From CAYLNK01 sp964384675 (lineage in GTDB: Bacteria; Acidobacteriota; Thermoanaerobaculia; UBA5066), in assembly GCA_964384675.1 (NCBI GenBank), contig CAYLNK010000280.1, forward strand, positions 1 to 9,129: a stretch of 9,129 bases of DNA, written 5' to 3'. Below the pieces are notes generated by a model, which was not told where the DNA came from, did not search any database, and was given only the letters and a program-made list of their open reading frames with translations. Shown piece after piece: positions 5,572 to 9,129 of this stretch. Numbering within the stretch: the first letter of the stretch is position 1; each line of letters opens with the position of its first letter. Position numbers and translations under genes: made by a program.

Positions 5572-6506
5572 TCGAAGATCCCCTTGCTCATGTAGCGTTC
5601 CGCGGAGTCCGGCAGGATCGTGACGACGCGCTTGCCCGGGCCGAGACGGCGGGCGATGCGCCGGGCCGCCGCGGCGTTCGCGCCGGACGAGCCGCCCACC
5701 AGGAGCCCCTCGAGGCGCGCGATCTCCTTGACCGAGGCGAACGCCTCGTCGTCGGGGATCATGACGACCTCGTCGATGAGGGAGCGGTCGAGGACCTCCG
5801 GGAGGAACGACATCCCGATCCCCTCCACCTTGTGCGAGCCGCACGGCCCGCCGCCCAGGATCGAACCCTGCGGCTCGACGGCGACGCACAGCAGGCCCGG
5901 GAGCTTCTCGCGCAGGTAGCGGGCGACGCCGACGAACGTACCGGACGAGCCGCAGCCGATGGCGATGGCATCCAGCCGGCCCTCGGTCTGCTCCCAGATC
6001 TCGGGAGCGGTCGTCTCGTAGTGCGCCCGCGGGTTCGAGGGGTTCGCGAACTGCTGCGGAACGTACGCGCCCGGGATCTGTGCGGCGAGCTCGAACGCCT
6101 TCCGGATCGCCCCCTGCATCCCGTCGTCGTTGGGGGTGGTGACGACGGTGCCGCCGAGCGCCCCCATCACCTTCTGCTTCTCGATCGAGTACTTCTCGGG
6201 GACGCAGAGGATCACGCGATAGCCGCGCGCGACACCCACGAGGGCGAGGCCCACGCCGGTGTTGCCGGCGGTCGGCTCGATGAGGGTGCCGCCGGGCTTC
6301 AGCTTCCCCTCGCGCTCGGCGTCGCGGATCATCCCGACCCCGAGCCGGTCCTTCACGGACCCGCCCGGATTCAGGAACTCGCACTTCCCCCACACCTCGG
6401 CGCCGTCGGGCGCGTAGCGGGAGAGGCGGACCATCGGTGTGTTGCCGATCAGCTCGAGGGCCGAGTCGACGACGGTGAGGGGTCGGGCGACGGTGGTGGC
6501 AGTCAT
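5568..6506 (-). CDS. Cystathionine beta-synthase / O-acetylserine-dependent (MccA-like) PLP enzyme
   Basis: 312 residues, fold-type II PLP enzyme of the CysK/CBS family with no C-terminal CBS regulatory domains. ELIGNTPMVRL (18-28) opens the domain. The PLP lysine is K52 in GGSVKDRLG; PTAGNTG (78-84) binds the substrate carboxylate, GCGSSGT (184-190) the cofactor phosphate, and GGSSG (271-275) and PDS (299-301) close the site. The GGSVKDRLG and VPEKYSIEKQKVM (102-114) wording is nearer to MccA/CBS than to classical CysK. The likely reaction is homocysteine plus serine or O-acetylserine to cystathionine, feeding the overlapping gamma-lyase gene. Cysteine synthase activity is an alternative. 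GCGSSGT deviates slightly from the commoner GxGxGGT loop. ATG 6506 has a weak GGAA 5 nt upstream. A poor -10-like GAATAT (6516-6521) follows the preceding terminator by about 30 bp, so the operon probably has its own promoter there. Confidence 0.88.
   Translation of the reverse strand: MTATTVARPLTVVDSALELIGNTPMVRLSRYAPDGAEVWGKCEFLNPGGSVKDRLGVGMIRDAEREGKLKPGGTLIEPTAGNTGVGLALVGVARGYRVILCVPEKYSIEKQKVMGALGGTVVTTPNDDGMQGAIRKAFELAAQIPGAYVPQQFANPSNPRAHYETTAPEIWEQTEGRLDAIAIGCGSSGTFVGVARYLREKLPGLLCVAVEPQGSILGGGPCGSHKVEGIGMSFLPEVLDRSLIDEVVMIPDDEAFASVKEIARLEGLLVGGSSGANAAAARRIARRLGPGKRVVTILPDSAERYMSKGIFD
5580..5585 (-). promoter_or_regulatory. Ribosome binding site of the gamma-lyase gene
   Basis: AAGGGG on the minus strand, 8 nt before TTG 5571, inside the end of the upstream coding region. 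It decides the unusual TTG start, since no ATG or GTG fits the conserved N-terminus. Confidence 0.55.
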
Positions 6507-6553
6507 GAGGTTCCGATATTCAAGGACGGGACCAGCCCGGAAAACCCGCCCGT

Positions 6554-6593
6554 AGAAGAAAAGACGGCCGCCGGAACGGAGTCCCGGCGGCCG
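6554..6593 (-). terminator. Strong intrinsic terminator downstream of the zinc-ribbon gene
   Basis: Arms CGGCCGCCGG (6584-6593 read on the minus strand) and CCGGCGGCCG (6565-6574) pair perfectly over 10 bp around a 9-nt loop, followed on the minus strand by TCTTTTCTTCT (6564-6554). The T-rich tail is only on this side, so it ends minus-strand transcription coming from the zinc-ribbon gene and isolates the transsulfuration operon that starts about 50 bp further on. Confidence 0.85.
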
Positions 6594-6690
6594 CTCGAAG
6601 GCCAGTGTGTTACACGCCCGACCCCAGCGTCACCCGCGAGGAATCAGGCCGCGGAACCGCGTGGCCCACGGCAACGTCTCTCGACGGGGA

Positions 6691-6715
6691 CCGCAGGCCG
6701 CGCAGCGGCCGAGGG
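6691..6715. repeat. 25-bp REP-like palindromic repeat, copy 1
   Basis: Identical over 25 bp to 6748-6772, 57 bp away. The core GGCCGC-GCA-GCGGCC (6696-6710) is a 6-bp stem with a 3-nt loop. It is an intergenic palindrome located between the zinc-ribbon stop and its terminator, as in repetitive extragenic palindrome families. Whether it is repeated elsewhere in the genome cannot be seen here. Confidence 0.75.
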
Positions 6716-6747
6716 ATGGGATCGACGAAGGCCCCCCCTCGGGCGGT

Positions 6748-6772
6748 CCGCAGGCCGCGCAGCGGCCGAGGG
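6748..6772. repeat. 25-bp REP-like palindromic repeat, copy 2
   Basis: Second copy in the same orientation, with its GGCCGC-GCA-GCGGCC core at 6753-6767. The sequences between and after the copies differ, so only the palindromic unit is conserved, not the whole 57-bp interval. Confidence 0.75.
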
Positions 6773-6779
6773 GAAGGTA

Positions 6780-6804
6780 GGGAAACCCGCATGACGGGTT
6801 TCCC
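6780..6804. other. Perfect 10-bp hairpin just after the zinc-ribbon gene
   Basis: GGGAAACCCG (6780-6789), loop CATGA, CGGGTTTCCC (6795-6804). On the minus strand it begins 10 nt after the zinc-ribbon stop. It lacks a real T tract (TACCTTCC follows), so it may be an mRNA 3'-end stabiliser or a weak first terminator before the strong one at 6554-6593. Confidence 0.65.
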
Positions 6805-6814
6805 GAAGCCCGCG

Positions 6815-7105
6815 CTAGCGGGCGCTAGCCCGCCGGTCGCGGTAGCAGTCGCGGCAATAGACGGGCTTGCCGTTCGTGGGGTTGAAGGGGACCTGGGTCG
6901 CCTTGCCGCACGCGTCGCAGGTGACGTTGTAGAGGGTCCGGGCGCCGCCGTCCCCGAAGCCGCCGCTCTTCCGCTTGTCGCGGCAGATCTTGCAGCGCTT
7001 GGGCTCGTTGGAGAAGCCCTTCTGAGCGTAGAACTCCTGCTCGTTCGCCGAGAAGATGAAGGGCGCGCCGCAATCGATACAGGCGATGGTCTTGTCCGTG
7101 TACAT
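6815..7105 (-). CDS. Small protein with two zinc ribbons (zf-trcl plus CxxC-x17-CxxC)
   Basis: 96 residues with four CxxC knuckles. C9/C12 and C38/C41 form the first ribbon (DKTIACIDCG, then ANEQEFYAQKGFSNEP and RCKIC), matching the probable zinc-ribbon family Pfam calls zf-trcl. C63/C66 and C84/C87 form the second, with exactly 17 residues between pairs, the CxxC-x17-CxxC type. A Gly-rich basic linker (42-56) joins them, and the tail is basic (RDRRASAR). Such proteins are widespread in environmental bacteria and probably bind nucleic acid or ribosomes; no activity is established and I name none. ATG 7105 has GGAG (7111-7114) 5 nt upstream, a good Shine-Dalgarno. The gene is monocistronic, ending in a hairpin, two REP-like repeats and a terminator. 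Confidence 0.9.
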   Translation of the reverse strand: MYTDKTIACIDCGAPFIFSANEQEFYAQKGFSNEPKRCKICRDKRKSGGFGDGGARTLYNVTCDACGKATQVPFNPTNGKPVYCRDCYRDRRASAR

Positions 7106-7421
7106 CGTGACTCCGTGGCCCCCGGAAATACTCCGTTCCGGAGACCTGATCTTGGATTCAGGCAGCCAGCGTCCGAGCCATCCGGCTCAGGCGCTCCGCC
7201 TCGTGGTCTGGGAAACCTTTACCGGCTCCGGGACGTCGGGAGGCATCGGTGGGGCCGTTTCCCGAATGGGGCCCCGCGGGTTGGGAATGGGAAGGAACCT
7301 CCTCTGTCCGTTGAAATCCTGGCGCCGAACGAGGTTTCCGGGAATGGGACCACGGTAAGCCACGGGCCGATGTGACTATGAGAAAGGAGTTTCGGAAAAG
7401 AAGCAAGGGAAAAGCGAACCG
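7106..7421. other. 316-bp intergenic region upstream of the zinc-ribbon gene
   Basis: No gene is recognised; the open frames are short and without motifs. The plus strand is purine-rich between about 7280 and 7420. GGGAATGGGA occurs at 7283-7292 and 7340-7349. Close to the zinc-ribbon gene are two small inverted repeats, CTCCG-TTC-CGGAG (7131-7143) and CCTGA/TCAGG (within about 7145-7162), which could be operator half-sites or leader hairpins. Minus-strand T-rich sequence right after the isopropylmalate-synthase-like stop (TTTTCCCTTG, about 7401-7411) with a bulged GC stem over the stop codon might be a weak terminator. Confidence 0.4.
7111..7114 (-). promoter_or_regulatory. Ribosome binding site of the zinc-ribbon gene
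   Basis: GGAG on the minus strand, 5 nt before ATG 7105. It fixes the start and contrasts with the leaderless-looking starts elsewhere in the window. Confidence 0.6.
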
Positions 7422-8693
7422 TCACCGGCCGGCTGCCGGGCCGTGCTCGCACGCGACCAGGTCCACGATCTGACGCACCTCCTCGTCCCTGAGGACGTGG
7501 TCGCTCTCCTTGGCAGCCCGGAAGATCTCGTCCACGACCGGCTCCTCCGCGGTCAGCCCGTGCTCGTGGAGCCAGTGGACGACGTTCGAGACGCCCGACA
7601 TGAACCCGATCTCGATCCGCTGGTTCGTCCCCACCATCGCCGCCGGGACGCCCGAGTAGACGCGGTCGACCAGCCAGTCGTCGCCCTTCCTCTTCGCCTT
7701 GATGATCGCCGCGGCGTGGACGCCCGTCGCGGTGCGGAACGCGTCCTCCCCGAAGACGGGGTAGTTGCTCGGGACCGGGAAGCCGGTGGCGCGAGCGGCG
7801 GCGTCCACGTAGCCGCGCAGGGGCGTGAGGTCGTTGTCGATGTAGCCCATCAGGCGGAGGTTCACCAGGAGCTGGTCCATCGCGCAGTTGCCGACGCGCT
7901 CGCCGACGCCCAGCGCCGTGGCGTGGACGCGGTCCACTCCCGACGTCATCGCGGTGATCGTGTTGATCACCGCGAGCCCCCGGTCGTTGTGGCCGTGCCA
8001 GTCGATCTTGACGTCCTCCCCCAGCTCCTGCACGAGCTGGCGGATGTACGGGATCAGGTTCCGGACGCCGCGCGGGGTGATGTGCCCCACGGTGTCCGCC
8101 ACGCAGATCCGCGTCGCGCCGGCGCCGATGGCCGTCCGGTAGAGGCGGCGGATCGTGTCCGGCGTCGCGCGCGTCGTGTCCTCGGTGACGTACATGACGG
8201 GCAGCCCGTGGGCGACGGCGTAGGTGACCGCCTCCTCGGTGAGCTTCAGCATCTGGTCGATCGACCAGCCTTCCGCGTACTGGCGGATGGCCGAGCTGCC
8301 CATGAAAGCCGACACCTCGATCGGCATCCCCACGGTGTCGGCGATCCGGACCAGAGCCTCGATGTCGGCCACCACCGTCCGGACGGCGCAGTTGGGTCGG
8401 ATCGGGAGCTTCGCGCTCTGGATCTCGCGGCAGAGCGCGACGATGTCGGCGCAGGCCCGCGCACCGGAGCCGGGGAGCCCGAGGTCGGCGCTCCGGATGC
8501 CGAGCGCGGCCATCCGGTGGAGGAGGTCGACCTTCTCGCCGATGGAGGGGTCCCTCGCGGACGGGGACTGGAGCCCGTCGCGCAGCGTCTCGTCGTCCAG
8601 CTCCACCGGTGTCGCTCGGTGCGGGTAACCCGTGCCGGCGACGTTCCAGTCGTAGATGAGGTCGCTCCGCTGGGGGTTGCCGCTGTCTCGCAT
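7422..8693 (-). CDS. 2-isopropylmalate synthase-family enzyme (DRE-TIM metallolyase, HMGL-like)
   Basis: 423 residues. DDETLRDG (33-40, with R38 and D39) is the DRE-TIM catalytic/metal motif at the first barrel strand, HGHNDRG (233-239) supplies the two metal histidines H233 and H235, and GVGERVGNCAMDQLL (262-276) is the family signature closing the barrel. The region after about 305 (NYPVFGEDAFRTATGVHAAAIIKA) is the subdomain that carries the acceptor-site histidine (H326) in LeuA and homocitrate synthases. The LeuA C-terminal leucine-binding regulatory domain is absent. Family members condense acetyl-CoA with a 2-oxo acid. 2-Oxoisovalerate (leucine pathway) is most likely; citramalate, homocitrate or Re-citrate synthase are alternatives. 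The motif reads LRDGLQ where LeuA has LRDGEQ. ATG 8693 is chosen over an Arg-rich 45-residue extension because GGAGG lies 6 nt upstream. It follows the molybdenum-hydroxylase subunit by 14 bp, so they are probably co-transcribed. Confidence 0.85.
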   Translation of the reverse strand: MRDSGNPQRSDLIYDWNVAGTGYPHRATPVELDDETLRDGLQSPSARDPSIGEKVDLLHRMAALGIRSADLGLPGSGARACADIVALCREIQSAKLPIRPNCAVRTVVADIEALVRIADTVGMPIEVSAFMGSSAIRQYAEGWSIDQMLKLTEEAVTYAVAHGLPVMYVTEDTTRATPDTIRRLYRTAIGAGATRICVADTVGHITPRGVRNLIPYIRQLVQELGEDVKIDWHGHNDRGLAVINTITAMTSGVDRVHATALGVGERVGNCAMDQLLVNLRLMGYIDNDLTPLRGYVDAAARATGFPVPSNYPVFGEDAFRTATGVHAAAIIKAKRKGDDWLVDRVYSGVPAAMVGTNQRIEIGFMSGVSNVVHWLHEHGLTAEEPVVDEIFRAAKESDHVLRDEEVRQIVDLVACEHGPAAGR

Positions 8694-8699
8694 CGCTCG

Positions 8700-8704
8700 C
8701 CTCC
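8700..8704 (-). promoter_or_regulatory. Ribosome binding site of the isopropylmalate-synthase-like gene
   Basis: GGAGG on the minus strand, 6 nt before ATG 8693, within the 14-bp gap after the preceding stop. The best Shine-Dalgarno in the window; it decides this start. Confidence 0.8.
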
Positions 8705-8707
8705 GGC

Positions 8708-9129
8708 TCAGACGTGGTGGACGGGGCCTCCGCCGGCGCCGGCGGCGTGCAGGGTTCGGGTCACGTACACGGGGACCATCTCGCGGCGCCAGGCCGGATC
8801 GCCCGGGACGTTCGCGAGCGTCGGGCATTGCCGGTGGGCGGCCAGAGCGACCTCGCGGACGGCGTCGTCGAACCCGGGCTGGCCCGGCGTCGTGCCGACG
8901 AGGGCCTCGACCCGCGCCACCCGCTTCGGGCGCGCGGCGAGGGCCGTCAGGACGAGGTCGCCCCTCTCGACCCGGCCGTCGTGGTCGAGGTCGAGCCGGG
9001 CGGCGACGCCCAGGAGCGGGAAGTCGATCGAGCCGCGCTCACGCAGCTTCCCGTACGCTCCGCGGTGCCCGGGCGGCGTCGGCGGCACGCGCACGGCGAC
9101 CAGGATCTCGCCCGCGGCGAGCCGGCTCG
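8708..9129 (-). CDS. Molybdenum hydroxylase FAD-binding subunit, C-terminal part (HcrB/CoxM type; N-terminus off window)
   Basis: 140 residues are in the window and the frame remains open at the right edge. The text begins AAGEILVAVRVP, then GAYGKLRERGSIDFPLLGVAAR, matching the junction of the FAD-binding domain and the CO-dehydrogenase flavoprotein C-terminal domain. VLTALAARPKRVARVEALV and the end (CPTLANVPGDPAWRREMVPVYVTRTL) also fit, the latter most like the beta subunit of 4-hydroxybenzoyl-CoA reductase. These flavoproteins pass electrons between the 2Fe-2S and molybdenum subunits and an external carrier. A GTG at 9094 could be mistaken for a start, but the conserved EILVAVRVP motif lies before it, so the gene truly continues. 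The substrate (aromatic CoA ester, xanthine, CO-like or aldehyde) cannot be told from this end alone. The isopropylmalate-synthase-like gene follows after 14 bp. Confidence 0.82.
   Translation of the reverse strand, partial: SRLAAGEILVAVRVPPTPPGHRGAYGKLRERGSIDFPLLGVAARLDLDHDGRVERGDLVLTALAARPKRVARVEALVGTTPGQPGFDDAVREVALAAHRQCPTLANVPGDPAWRREMVPVYVTRTLHAAGAGGGPVHHV

Noticed and set aside
4405..6393. 662-residue minus-strand frame suggesting a large fusion with the gamma-lyase
   Set aside because: Its first about 270 residues overlap the beta-synthase gene in another frame and are Arg/Gly/Ala low complexity. The conserved family sequence begins at TTG 5571.
6507..6553. Riboswitch (SAM or other) in front of the transsulfuration operon
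   Set aside because: Only about 47 bp lie between the preceding terminator and the ATG, too short and without any recognisable aptamer.
5349..6794. 481-residue plus-strand open frame across the beta-synthase and REP-like region
   Set aside because: Antisense to a well-supported gene, with Arg/His-rich composition and no motif.
7283..7349. GGGAATGGGA twice, 57 bp apart, the same spacing as the REP-like pair
   Set aside because: Only 10 bp, purine-rich and unrelated to the 25-bp repeat; the equal spacing looks like coincidence.
8694..8828. 45-residue N-terminal extension of the isopropylmalate-synthase-like protein
   Set aside because: The extension is a poly-Arg/Pro run overlapping the flavoprotein gene. 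GGAGG 6 nt before ATG 8693 supports the shorter protein.
1..9129. CRISPR array, insertion sequence or transposase
   Set aside because: No regularly spaced repeat series beyond two copies and no transposase or integrase motif was found in any frame read.

Overview
The window is GC-rich bacterial chromosome (roughly two thirds G+C) with compact genes, mostly on the minus strand. It reads as housekeeping DNA of a GC-rich, probably Gram-negative-type lineage. Acidobacteriota or a deltaproteobacterial relative is my guess from the protein flavour; this is an impression, not a demonstrated assignment.

Layout, left to right: (a) 1-2225, minus: a cell-envelope pair made of an exported zinc N-acetylmuramoyl-L-alanine amidase followed by a membrane-anchored GerMN-domain protein that runs off the left edge. 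(b) 2246-3589: a 1.3-kb interval bounded by a perfect 17-bp direct repeat. The right copy is the exact 3' end of the tmRNA gene; the left copy sits just upstream of the amidase. Inside are a small basic protein and a nucleotidyltransferase-fold protein in a coupled two-gene unit that looks like a toxin-antitoxin pair, plus about 450 bp without a recognisable gene. (c) 3578-3939, minus: ssrA (tmRNA), with tag peptide ANTAANNSELALAA and a G3-U70 alanine-identity pair. (d) 4021-4395, plus: cutA, transcribed divergently from ssrA. (e) 4405-6506, minus: a two-gene transsulfuration operon (MccA/CBS-like, then a cystathionine gamma-lyase/synthase) joined by a TTGA stop/start overlap. (f) 6554-7105, minus: a small double zinc-ribbon protein, followed by a hairpin, two copies of a 25-bp REP-like palindrome and a strong intrinsic terminator. 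(g) 7422-9129, minus: a 2-isopropylmalate-synthase-family enzyme behind the C-terminal part of a molybdenum-hydroxylase FAD subunit (HcrB/CoxM type) that runs off the right edge.

The most interesting structure is the direct-repeat-bounded interval at the ssrA 3' end. This is a classic integration position, but the interval has no integrase and carries only the two-gene pair, so it looks like a minimal or decayed islet. A second theme is translation initiation. Three transcription-unit-leading genes (cutA, the small basic protein, the amidase) have a -10-like hexamer only 6-8 nt before the start codon and no Shine-Dalgarno, which suggests leaderless mRNAs. Several other genes (the leuA-like gene, the gamma-lyase, the zinc ribbon) have clear Shine-Dalgarno sequences. 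All functional calls rest on motif reading by eye; no database search was run.
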